DNA from: Cinclus cinclus
Taxonomy: Eukaryota > Chordata > Aves > Passeriformes > Cinclidae
NCBI RefSeq assembly: GCF_963662255.1
Contig: NC_085047.1
Location: 110,977,872-111,041,871, forward strand
Direction of reading: 5' to 3'
Length of the DNA stretch: 64,000 bases
Shown: piece by piece, positions 1 to 11,900 of the stretch
How positions within the stretch are numbered: the stretch's first letter is position 1
Layout: each line of letters opens with the position of its first letter
The notes under the pieces: generated by a model
The model's database searches: none
Seen by the model: only the letters and a program-made list of their open reading frames with translations
What the model was told of the DNA's origin: nothing
Translations under genes and position numbers: made by a program

Positions 1-514
1 ACTGTGTCTACTGGGACCTTTGGGAAGAATCAAAAGGGCTTTGGACAAGGCACCTGTTGAAGTGTTCTGGGTCACAGTGACAAACCACAGAGACTCAAAA
101 AATCTTTAAACTTGAAGGTCTAGTGTGATCGCATGACTTATGTGTGCTGTTGCACGCATTTGTCCTGAATACAACAGGGGCCTGAAACAGAACCCATGTT
201 CTCTTGCTTTTGGTGTGAAGAACACTCTGTTCTTTTAGGCAAATAAATATCCTTATTCTTTCTTTTTGTAGCATGCTGCCTCATGCACTGTTCAACAAAT
301 AAAAGTGTGTTGGACAGGGGACAGTGTGAGACAGAAAAACTGAATTTTAATACTTCATCCTCTTTTACAAAACTGGTTTGTGTGAAAAATCAGAAATCCT
401 GAAGTGGTCTACAACCAAGTTCCTAAGAAACCATCACATTGCCACTGACACCCAGCTGTGCTGTCAGAGAGCTGATATCCTACAGACTAGAATGGTTATT
501 CTTATCTGCAGCTA

Positions 515-541
515 ATGCAAATCTCATTTAAATATGCAAAC
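515..541 (+). promoter_or_regulatory. Paired octamer-like POU sites
   Basis: ATGCAAAT at 515-522 is a perfect octamer motif, and ATGCAAAC at 534-541 differs from it by one base. They sit 19 bases apart start to start in an A+T-rich stretch. POU-domain factors bind such octamers. No promoter or gene is visible nearby, so an enhancer role is only a guess and chance occurrence is quite possible. Confidence 0.2.
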
Positions 542-3500
542 AGACTGGGGAAAAGAGAAGCACTTCGAGGACTGAAAAAACCTGAAGTCTCTCTGCCTAC
601 TCCTTGGCCTTTTTTTTTCTCTTAAAAGATAAAGTTTAGCATCCAATTTAACCAATACAGAGAAACAACAAGAGACTGCCATAAATATTGTTCACCATCA
701 GAAAAAAGATGACCTGCCTGGAAAGTTAAAACCATGTTCTCGGTGGCAGAAAATGGATATAGAAAGAAGCAGCTGGGCATGAACTTTGCAGCAGTTTTAC
801 TCCAATCCAGTGATCCATAGAAAAAGTTGCTGCAAATGTGGGTTTGCTCAGTGTACACAGGGCTGTGATATTTGAAGTGCTGACAAGTTGAAGTCGACCT
901 TTAATGGCATTCAGCAATTTGGTAATGAGTCCTCTGGACTCCAGGACCTCTTTGGAAGGTCAGGTGAATGTATAACCAGTAAAAGAGTTTGGCATGCATT
1001 TTTAAGAAATTCATATTTTTGAAAATTATAAACCATTTTAAGCTTTATGTTCCTGATGGATTATCCTAATTTTATATTGATATGCATATATATATATACC
1101 CATTCAAATCAGTTGCAATTAAAATATCAATATTCACATGTGTAATTTTGTTTTGCATCCTGAGATTTACCTAAGCAGGTAAACCAGTTTTTTATTCAGA
1201 AAGTATTAAACCATTAATCTTTTAACTCAGGTTTGGGGTTTGATTGAAATAAGGGAGGAAAACATTCCCCAAATCAGCTACTTCTCTGTTTTCATATTTC
1301 TTTTACACAAATATTTCACTTCAGAGGCTTTATGAAAAGTTTTATTATGGCACAATGTTTGCAACAAATTTCTTAACCCTTTAAAATGAAGAGGAGGGGA
1401 GAGAAAATAGTGGGAAAATTAATGCATGAGTATCACAACTTTTTATCACATGGTATTTCTTTCCAACAGTAAAACTACAACCCATAGTGAAAATAACATA
1501 GAGTGACAGAGATGATCAGAGTGTAAAGTTACAGAACTGTTTTATCCCTTGGAATCTGCAGGAGAGGGATGCTAGTGACACACCATGTCATGAATGATAA
1601 TTATTTTTATGCCATGGAAAGTCAGTGATTGGAGATATGACCTCTATCACAAAACCACCTGTCTGGGTAAATAATTATTCTCTATTATGAAGAAAGAAGA
1701 AAGTGATGAGGTGCTTTCAATCAGTTTTTAATTGTACCAACAGAAATGGGTATCTGTCATGGTGATGTGAGGGGAAGGACAAAGATCATCCTATCAAGTT
1801 TGTTCACTGGAGAAAAAAATATGCTTTTAAGTGGTGCTCCATCATTTCTTGCTGAGCCAGCCTGCCTTTAGTGTATGACTAAGTGCTGATTTTTTGGAGG
1901 GGGAGCAACTCATTATGGGATGGCCCAGCTTCCTCTGTCAGTATTGATAACTTCTCACCAAGTTTCATGAAGAACCAGAGCCCTTGGTTTTAAATCTGAA
2001 TCCAAATGCTTAAGTGTGCTTGAAATTATAATTGGGCTCCTAGAATTCTATTGAACTTCTGCATATCTTTTGTGTCCTTTTGTGGTTTTTTGTGGGTTTT
2101 TTTTGTGGGGCTTTTTTATGGCTTTGGTTACTTATGGTGGTGCAAACTAAGTTTCAGCCTTTGCAGTGGAGGTGTCTGCTGAAGTCAGGCACCCTGACCT
2201 GCTTCAGCAAGCCAGGAAGGGAAGCAGTCTTTTTTATATGGAACAGTTCCTCTGACCAGTTTCAGACATCTGATTTACTCTGAGACAATTCTCATGTGAG
2301 ACATAGACATTTCTCCCCACCAAAACCACTAGGAAAGACTAGAAAGGGTGGTTGAAGCCTCAGCACATGCCTTTGTGGTGCTTTCATTTGACCAAATGAC
2401 TCAAATATACCCCACACCTTGAAAACAAAAAAAAAGTATAGGCTCCTAGCTATAGATTAGATGTGCCTAGGACACAAAATTTCTGTAGACAGACTCAAGT
2501 AGGGGCAGCCTGGATGCTTTCTGTGGCCTATGTAATTAATTTAATTAGGCAGTGGGAGGAGATGAGCGCAGAGAATTGATGAAGGCTTCAATATAAAGCT
2601 GTGGCAACACCCCAGGAGGAGCACCCTTGGGGCAGTGCTGGGCCAGCCCTTACATTCCTTCACTTCAGCTGTCAAGGCTGACTTTCATGGACTTCTGGTT
2701 TTCTCTGACTGTGGCCATCCTTGAGCCATTTGCTTCATTTTTGTACCCATTCCACTCATACCCAAGAAGGGGACGTGATTTTCTTACAGAGGATACCTTT
2801 GCTTGTAAGGATGAATTGAATTTCTTCAGTTTGAATTGCTTTTGCTTTGAAAGTCAATCAAGTAGTTTTACTTGGAGAAAGAGCTGGAGCTGTTTAATCC
2901 CATTTTTCAGCAGCTGCAGGTAACAGTGATCTTTTCAAACAGTGTTGTCTAGAGGATGGAGGAGAGGTACCTGAAGAAACAGGGAAGAAAGAATGTTCTT
3001 GAGAATGAAGAAGGAATTAATCTGGCTTCACATTTTGAGATGATATGAGTCCTTTTCAACATCTTTTAAGGTGGTTTCATAAAGATTTCAGTGTTTCTAT
3101 TTAGTGCTGAGTGCTAAGACAAATCCATGTGATTGAGGACTTTCTACTTTCCCTCTTAGTTAATCTTCTCCTTTTCATCTTTTCTTTTGGCTTTCACTGG
3201 CTGAGTGTTCTTTCCCTTTAATATTTTACCTCCTGGGAATTTAAAATACAAATACTTATTTCAGTAAACTCCTACTCCCACTTCAAGCACTTTCCCAGTG
3301 CAGGAGAACATACAAGGAGCTAATGACACACCATGTTTCTGTGGCACACAGTCTTATTTAAGGAGGGGATGATATCTTTAAGAAGAGGAGCATTTGTGTC
3401 TCAACAGTGTCTGAAAAAGAAATGCAACTTTTTCAAATACTTGTTTTTTCCAACTCCTTGAAAATGTATTATCCCCAGTAGGTTGAAGGAAAGTGTTGAA

Positions 3501-5566
3501 CTGGCATTTTGTCAGATTTTATCTATGCATATTGTGGAAGTTAATAAAAAAACTTAAGAGTCAACATAAGGCCTCTTGGAAATGTAGTTTGGAAAGGATC
3601 AGAAAAATTGACAGAGTTAAAAAACAAAAATGCAGCAGAGCAGCAGGCTCAGGCATGCCTTGTAAGCACAGCCATTTGGACATAGCAAGGGGCAGGCCCC
3701 AAAAAGGGGCATAAAACTTGAGGAGTTTTACTTCTGGAACAATCTGGAAATGTGAACAGACCTCAGAGGTTGCTCCTTGGCTTGCTCCATGGTCCTGGGT
3801 TCATTCTTCCCCTAGCACTTGGTGGTCCTTCCATGAAGGACATGGAAATTTGGGAATGGAGCAGTACTACACCCGAGCTCCTCTTTATTTCTATGTTCTG
3901 GGGACAAGGGAAAGATCACTATCCTAAGGAAACATTGCCTTTTATACACAGAGAGCCATGATTTTCCATCTCTCGTATAAAATTAGCTACATGACCTTTC
4001 TTTGTCACACTGGTCCATATTCTTCTGGGTAGGAAGTCTGCCTTTTATCTTGCAAATGTTTCTTCTGAATAGTGTGAGCAAATAAGAATAAGAAGCCCAG
4101 ATCTCTTCCCCAACAGGTTTTAGCTGCATTAAAAACCCCAACCTAACAAAAAAACAAAAACAACAAACAAACAAAAAAAAAAAAAAACCAACACTTTGGG
4201 ACTGTTTGTTACACATCTCAGGAAAAAACATCACAGAACACTGCACCCATATGTCCTCCTTGGGAGAAAGCAGAGAACAAACTGTGCAGGTATAGGATGT
4301 GCTGTTAATGAGGTGCTGGAGGGCACTCGGGCACTAAAGGTCTGTTGGAAGAACCTGGACAGAACACAAGAGAACTTAGTGTGTGGCCAAGAGAGGGATC
4401 CTGGAGCAGATTTCTCCTGCAGCAAGCTATAACAAGGCTATAATATCAATAATCTGCATGTTAATGAGTCAGAAATCTTCAGATTAAAGCTTTCCCAAGT
4501 GAGCTGTGAGACAGCTTTATTGCTGTCAAGTAGGACGGTTTTCTTAATATTCATTGTTAATTTTTTTACCCGATCTCAATCATGAAGAGGTCCTGACCTC
4601 GAAATGAATCCTTTTTTCCCAGAAATAGAAAAACATAGTAACTTTTATATATATTATTTTGCGGTTTTGCCATCATAATCTTTGCTGTTATGAGGATTTT
4701 TGTATCTGTGTAAATGCAAAAAAATAGGCAATGTAAAGCTAAGTATTAAAGGTCAATGCTGAATTTTGAAGTTACCTTTGAGCTTCACATTTTTTATTTT
4801 ATGCTGTGACAAACAAAAAACCTCAGAATATTTTGAAAAACAAAATCATGTCCAATTGTGCGTTTTCTCACTGTGAAGGTTAGGTTTTCCATTCTAATCT
4901 CTTTCTGATTAGTAATGACCATGGAGTTTTAAGCAACAACATTTAAATTTCTGGATGAGAATATCCTTGAAGGTATAGCAGGAAAGTTTTATTTTCAAAT
5001 CCGACATCATTCTTCATAAAAGTCACAAATTGCATGAGTGCACTCTAGGAAGTGCTAATGGTATGCCCTGGACTTGGTCACCAATCATATGTTAATATAA
5101 TAATCCATGTCCAAAGTGCCCCTATCTCAATAGTCAAAGTGCACAAAATATAAGTTTATTCCTTACCATTTAATGGTACTAATGAGGTTTAGAAAGCAGA
5201 TGTTGGGCTTATTTCAACTGGTGGGACATGTAGGGTCTTTATATTACTGGGATGCATAAAACCCACCCTGAAGTTTCCAATAGCTGATTATTTTATCAGG
5301 TTTAGGGCACTGTTCGCACACTGTCCCTGGGTTTGGTACCCACCTCCAGGGAATGTTCATGTCCTGAGGACTCCACGCTGTGAGGTGAATTTGCCATCAT
5401 CTATCAACAAATGCACAAGGCAACCACTTACACCCATCCTCTCTGTACCTGCCTGGCTTCCAGAACTGCTCACTGGAGCATGGAATCCTGGCTATGGTCA
5501 CAGATGGAATACATCCCAGCTCTGTTTCTTAAGCACAGTTACTGGATTAGGACATCTCATTGTTTC

Positions 5567-5648
5567 TCGTCTCTGTACTCCAAGTAACCAAGAACCAGCA
5601 CAGTTAATTACTGTTTCTGTACTCAAAGCAACCAAGCACAGTTAATTA
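5567..5648 (+). repeat. Imperfect tandem duplication, about 40-bp unit
   Basis: Two adjacent copies both contain CTGTACTC, then AAGxAACCAAG, then CAGCACAGTTAATTA or AGCACAGTTAATTA. Copy 1 spans about 5567-5610 and copy 2 spans 5611-5648. The second copy lacks a few bases in the middle. This looks like a local slippage or unequal-exchange duplication in noncoding DNA. Confidence 0.75.
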
Positions 5649-6663
5649 TTTCTTAAGCTCATTACAACAGCAATTCCAATTCTTTTCAGGCAAGTAAGGC
5701 AACTTAGGAATTAAAGCTGAAAATTCTCATTTTGTCTTATTCACAAAACTCAAACTCTGCTTCCTTAGCAACCCTTTGTGACCTCTGAACTGTAATCTTG
5801 GTGAGACAATGGAAGTTCAGTTCTGTTCTTGTATTGTTATAGGATTTCAAACCTGTGTGTGAGACTTTTTTAACTGTCTAGCCTCTGGTAAAATAAACTG
5901 GAGTTGTGGAACTTACTTGCATTAAACTTGCATTTAATCTAAATTCTTAGAAATGGAAAAATTAGTAACATCTGGATTACCTGAATACAATGTACTATGT
6001 CTGCAGTTTTCTACAAACTTTAGCAATCTGTTGCGTTTAACGGGCTGTGTAACAATTTCTCCTTTCAGAAGTATATTGAAACTGCAAAAGACCTCCCACA
6101 TCTTAGTTAAGTATCTAAAATACTTAAACATAATTAGGAAAAAATCCCTGTGCTATGTGAAGCAAGAGGGCTGCATCACAAGTAGAGGAAGACTTCATTA
6201 TTGACCCAAATTATCTCTAAGAGGCAGTTTCAGAAAGACTAAATATGAAATTAATTTAGATCACATTCTAGAAGATTTGCTCTTCCATAATTACCCCAGA
6301 AATACCAGCTTACATAACCTAAGTGATATAAAAATAAAGCAAAACTGGCATCCAGGTTGGCTGGTACCCATGTGCCATGAGCCCATGTGGGACAGTAGTG
6401 TGAGGTCAGACCTGGAAGCCCAGGAGCTCACCCATAGCTGACACATCAACATCTGTGTGCAGCCTGGAGATGAGGCAAGTTTTCATGGCAGTGCAGGCAT
6501 GGAGATGTACTGAAGGCACAGATTGGCAAGCCTAGATGTGTCCTGACTTCTATGGCTTGAGTTTCAGCTGGGTTCCTCTCCCCTCCTGTCACATTTCTAG
6601 TGAAAGATGGAGCAATTTATATTTTGTCTCTTAAAAAAAGAATAATCTGTCTTGCCTGTCTCC

Positions 6664-6798
6664 CAAGGCCAGGTTGGATGTGGCTCTGAGCAACCTGGTC
6701 TAGTGGAAGATGCCCCTGCTCATGATAGGCAGGTTGGAACCGGATGAGTTTTAAGGTCCTTTCCAAAGCCAGGGCATTCTATGATTCCATGATCTATG
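6664..6798 (+). mobile_element. CR1 LINE, 3'-end fragment
   Basis: The sequence matches the standard CR1 3' terminus in order: a GGTTGGATG...GAGCAACCTGGTCTAGTGGAAG block, a CCCCTGCTCATG...GGCAGGTTGGAAC block, TTTTAAGGTCCTTTCCAA, and the terminal ATTCTATGATT-type octamer repeats (ATTCTATGATTCCATGATCTATG). The 3' end lies at the right, so the element is on the + strand. It is 5'-truncated, as most CR1 copies are, and moderately diverged. Confidence 0.93.
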
Positions 6799-8340
6799 AC
6801 CTTTTTTTTATTTTCTACCTTCTACTGCTCCAGCCTCTGCCTTCAGAGGCATCCAAGGTACAGCTTACTCAAGTGGTTTAGAAGTCTCCAAAGAGATGCT
6901 GTTACCTGGATCCAAAATAGTGTCAGTGTGACCTCTGAAGCTTTCCTGCCCTCCAGCCCTTCCACTTGCTCAGGTTTTGGGGTAGCAGTGCCAGCAGGGG
7001 AGATGAATGCAGCTCCCCTTTGGAATAAAGCATTCAGGTTATTAAATCCCTGTGGAAGCTGGCTCTGCTCTGCTCTGTGTGCCTTTATACAGCACTGTCA
7101 AAGGCCTTGAACAGCAGGGGTAACTGCCTCCGTGTCATGTGGGCTTTGTCATGGGACAAAGACATAATGGTATAAAATAGGTTTTCCTCTTCCATTTTAT
7201 GTGATAAAGGTAAAGTCCCTTTGCTGACAGCCCCCCTACCAGATCCGTATTGTTGCTAATTTACTATTTCTATCACACTAATGTGCTGGCTCTGTGAGAG
7301 ATTGATGTTCTGTATGCAAAGTGCTCCTTGTAAATAGAACAACAAAGAGACATTGTGCAAGCACTTAAATGTAATAGTAAATGCTTTCTACTCCACATGT
7401 TATTTGATGCATTTTACTCACATTTATTTACGGTGTTTTGGTCGTTACTGTCTCCAGCACTGCAAATTCCTTGGAATAGATTTCCATTTTTCTCCTCTTC
7501 CTCTAAACCTTTGCAATAAGTTTGATTCTTCTCCAGTGTTTAAAACTGCCTGTAGGGAAAGGTGAAGGTTCTGTCTGGGGTCTTTGCACATCATGAGGTT
7601 GCCTTGCTTCCTTGTCCCATGCATAGCAGGGAGAAAAAGGACTATCACTGTCCTAATTTATTTTTAAAATATCATCTTCCCCAAAAGACCATAGTTGTTA
7701 ACCTGTGAATCTTAGTACTTGAACAAATCTCCCTCTCCCAGCTTCAGATAATCCAAGTTTCTTAAATTTTTGAAAGAGACTTGGGACTATAATCATCTGA
7801 CACGTGGAAACCCCAGGAGATTCTTTCAGAAACGACCTTTCTGGACATCAATTAAACTCAGGATCAATTTCTTTCAACTACAACGAGTTCCTATTTTTGT
7901 TAAGTCCTTCTTCTCAAAGCTCAGCTTTGTAGTGTGTCTCCCCAGCCTGGGAGTAGGCAGGGCTCCTCTGCTCTGCCTGCACAAGTCAGTTCTGCTCAAG
8001 CAGCCCTGGGTCAAAGGTAAGAGCTCAGTAACTCTTCCCATCTCTTTCAGTCCCAACAGGTTGACAAGGCCATGCAGACTGCCTCCCTCTCCTGCCTCCA
8101 TCTTCTAAGCCAAGGGCTGGGCACAGCCTTAAAATGTGAGTTATGATTTACAAAGCCATTACAAAGAACTTGTAACCTCAAGTCCACAGCTGCTTTGTGC
8201 AAAGGGAGGTATGGAAAATAAATGTATGCTTTCCAAGAAAGCACAGAAAAAAGATATTTGGCAAGGGAGTTTTAGCACAGTTCAAACAAAGGCTACCCTT
8301 CTGTGGCTGGCTTTGAATTTGCTGCAGGTAGTGAATTTGT

Positions 8341-8376
<36 letters not shown>

Positions 8377-8861
8377 CACATACATTAAAAAAAAAAAAAG
8401 AAAGTAACCTTCTTCTGTCTAATTAACGACATACTTTGTGGTCAAAATGGAAACCTGTTTGCAACTGCTACGTAAATGCATAATGTGTGCAATTTCTCTC
8501 TTTGTTTGCAATTTGTACAGGACAAGCTCAGTGCAGGGTAGGGTTCTTAAGGGTGCCTGAAGTGAGGCTGAGGTGAGACAGAGGTGCCTGACTCCAGAAC
8601 AGAGATGCCAAAACCCTTACTTAGACTGTGGGGTTAAAATGCTAGTAACAGCTTGCAAAGGGAACCTTCAGGTTCCAGGGTCTTGGCACTCTTTGTGACC
8701 CAGAACAGACCCAGACCAGACCCAGGGAGCATCAAGTTTTTAACACCTTATTTTTGCCCAAGCCTAATAACAGCCCATTGCAGCGTCCAAGCCCTGCTGG
8801 AAATGCTGCCCTGTGGGGGCACTTGTAACACCTGCTGTCCTTTTCAGACTTCTTACAAAGC
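6799..8861. other. Noncoding DNA, no gene recognised
   Basis: Nothing beyond the CA microsatellite at 8344-8373 was recognised. Frames of 104-112 codons at 6796-7110 and 7770-8108 have no family resemblance. They start in transposon or low-complexity sequence or lack splice context, so I treat them as chance. Confidence 0.6.
8344..8373 (+). repeat. (CA)15 microsatellite
   Basis: An uninterrupted dinucleotide CA run of about 15 units is followed by an A-rich tail (12 A at about 8388-8399). It is long enough to be polymorphic. Confidence 0.97.
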
Positions 8862-8963
8862 CCGAGCAATCTGCTCTAGTGCAAGGTGCCCCCGCCCATT
8901 GCAGGGGATTGGAACAAGATGGTTTTTAAGGTAATTTCCAACTCAAACCATTCCATGGTTCAT
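8862..8963 (+). mobile_element. CR1 LINE, 3'-end fragment
   Basis: The stretch matches the last 100 or so bases of CR1: GAGCAATCTGCTCTAGTG, GGTGCCCCCGCCCATTGCAGGGGATTGGAAC (given here as adjacent blocks), TTTTTAAGGTAATTTCCAAC, then CAAACCATTCCATGGTTCAT. The terminal octamer is mutated. It is a 5'-truncated copy on the + strand. Confidence 0.88.
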
Positions 8964-11900
8964 TAAAGAGATGGTCACTGTGGCCGTTTTTTTCAAAATG
9001 GAAAGTGGGAAAAGTGTTGTCACTTCCCAGCCTTTGTTTTATACAATATTTTACAGGTTAGACTGAACAATATAGGAAATGCAAGAATGTGTTTCAGGTC
9101 CTCCTTGCACATTAGGTGTCCCTAGATCGATGTTGCACATCTCTCAGGTGTGCAGTAAACTGAGATGTGTTTATTCTCCCTTCCTGAAATCCCGACAGAC
9201 CACTGAGGATGCAGGAGATGAAATGCCATTCAGGAGTCTGGACCTATACCATGACTTGGGCATGTACCTGTAAAGGAGAAAGCTTTATCTCTGCTCCCAA
9301 GACCACATCAAATTACATAAAATTGCAGTTCTTTGGGTTCTCATTCTGGGGGCACATTTGAGATACAACAACCTGTGCATGCCATCTCTGCTGATTGAGC
9401 TGACTTTGTGAAGATATCACTTGGACATGCTGACATGCTTGAGCCATCATGACCTGCCCTGCAAGTGACTCTGATTTCCCATGCAGGACCTGAGATCCTT
9501 CCCTCAGATGGCTGGAACAACACACCAGCAATGCCAAGGCTGTGGGTTTGGAGCTCTTGAATAATGGATATTTTTTCCTTTTGGTGCTGGACACTGCCAG
9601 GGCAAAGGACTCTGTGTGCCTGGCCTGTGTTTTTCCTTAGCCAGTCTTTTCCAGCCACTGCTGGAAACAGAAGAGTGAGCTGCAGAGAGCTTTGTAACCC
9701 CATGAAGTGCCATCCTTGTGTGACTCTCCCCACGTGCTGCAGGGAGCACACCTACCATGGCCTGGGTGAGATTCAGCCCTGGCTCTCAGGCAGTGAAATG
9801 CCACAGCAGCTAACACAGTTTGCAGCAGCTAACTTTAAATCATTTATTTGAGTTGATCTTTGTTCAGTCATGTCTGTAGGGAGAAGCAGATGAAATAACC
9901 TGTAATACACTAGAGAGAGCTGCCAGTCAGTTCCCATTTAAAAAAAAAAAGAATTTATGATCTCTTGCTGCTAACAGCTCCATCACCTTGCCCACTGTCC
10001 AATTGTGCAGTTTATCAAACTACCCTGCTAGAAGTTCTCCACTGCAGTTATAATCATTCACACTTGGACCAGGATGTATCTAGCTGCAATGTGTGTCATT
10101 ATGTTGCAGTATCCAGATTCTGTTTGGGTTTTCTTCCTTTTTTTTTTTTAGATTTATTTTGTTTTATTTTTATTTTATTTTATTTTTTCTCATTAAAGCT
10201 ATGAAAATACGAATTTCGCAGAATCTTGCTCAAAAAGTTGTACTAAACCTGAATCAAACACACCAGTCTGAAATTCTTCCTCTCTGATGCATTCCTCCAC
10301 CAGCTGAACTGAACTGAACTTGAACTGTGGGGTTTTGAGGTCTTCATTGATCCTGAGCCAGACCTGAACAAAGGAAATTGTGAATGAATTTGTGGTTTCT
10401 GGCTCAGGAGGATGGACTGGTTAAAAACTAGCATTTCTATCAGGGTCTTCTTGGCTTGGAGACTTTAGGTGCTGGGATCTGCAGGTAGTGCAGCACCTCA
10501 GCTGGTCCATTCCCTCACTCCAGAGATTGACATAAACCTTTTCCTCTGCCCAGCATCACCCTGTACTGCCCCACAGGTGCCAGGATGGGATTTGTCCTGC
10601 ATGAGGGCTCCAAATGCCTTCATAAATAAAGCTCTGAGGCAGAGCTGGGTCTCCCTCTGCTTTCTGGTGTCCTATTCTTCCTAGTCACTTCTCTAAGCAA
10701 GGATTCCCACGCTGGAGCACCTCATGGCTCAGTGTTTAAACCTGAACATCCCTGATGTGTGTGTGCAAAACTGGACTCCCAGAATTGATTCTGTCACACA
10801 TTTTGTTTTTTTTTTACCTGAGCTCTGGCAATTCTTGCATGCCTACTGTGCTCTGACTTCTTCCTTCAACATTCCAGATTTAGAGTGATGAAGTAGTGGG
10901 GATGTGCTGGGAATGTGAGATAAGAACAGAGGCTAAAACTTTATTTTCTCTACCAGTTTACTCCATTGTATGATCTGATCCATTTGTAAATGTTGTTTTT
11001 CTCAGTTTTGACTGTTTTCTAAACCTTGTTAGCTCTCAAGCAGCTTTAGTTTTATCTCAGCCCATTGTGGCAAGGAGCAGGAAAATGTGGTGGTTTGTTT
11101 CCCTAGAAATGCTCTTTTGCTGTTCTCTTCAGGCATTCATATTATGTGTTACAGCTGTTTAAAAATTCAGCGGTAATTATGCACTCCAGCAGAGATGACT
11201 TCATCAGGATGAGGGTAGAATGCTCTTTTTTTAGCTCATGTCAGGGCAGGGAGATCTCTCCCACATTACATTTATTCTGGGAATACAGCTGCAGCCAGGC
11301 CAGGGCTGCGCCTACACCTGGCCTTGGCTCAAGACAGCATTGGCCTTTCATCAGAAGGGATGAACTGCAGTTCCTTCACAAGCCCAACTGTACTTTGAAT
11401 TTAAACATTTCCAGTTATAGATTCAGCAAGAGGATTGCTAAATGGACATAATGGTCTTCTCTACCATAATTTCTTCAAAAATTCATTCATATAAGCCCAG
11501 AATTGACATTGCAGTATAGATCCACTAATTTATTACACTATTATTAACTCCTAACTGCTCTAAAAGAGAGTGATCCCACTTATTAAGAGAAAAAAAGTTT
11601 TTTATTGCTTTTATCACAAGTAAAAGACCATTAAACATCATCACAGAAAGACTGTCTTTCTCCTGTAGACAAACTGATGTGGTACAGACAAAATGTAATG
11701 CCTGTGAAAGAATCCAGTTCACTGCCTAATCTCGGACGTTAGGCAGCTTGCTGTGATTTATGAATTCACTCTTGCCTTCCAAACCCCATTTGTTTCTTTA
11801 ATTTTCAGAAGTTTTGAAGAGCCTTTTCCTGCACCAACTAAGATTGCAGAGAGGCATTGATTTCCTCCTGTTCCCATTGGTAAGATATGTTGATTTAGTG

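Larger units (their letters stand above)
1..6663. other. Noncoding DNA, no gene recognised
   Basis: No exon, RNA gene or dated transposon was recognised in this stretch. Open frames in it are short (under about 105 codons), unrelated to any family I know, and lack splice or promoter context. The base composition is A+T-rich with few CpG. Visible small features are two octamer-like sites at 515-522 and 534-541, a short TA run near 1086-1097, a TAATTA-type cluster near 2533-2549, an A/C-rich low-complexity patch at about 4137-4190, and the direct repeat listed separately at 5567-5648. Confidence 0.6.

Noticed and set aside
8344..8399. CA repeat with A-rich tail as a possible short-period array
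   Set aside because: Plain dinucleotide microsatellite. No CRISPR-like repeat-spacer structure occurs anywhere in the window.
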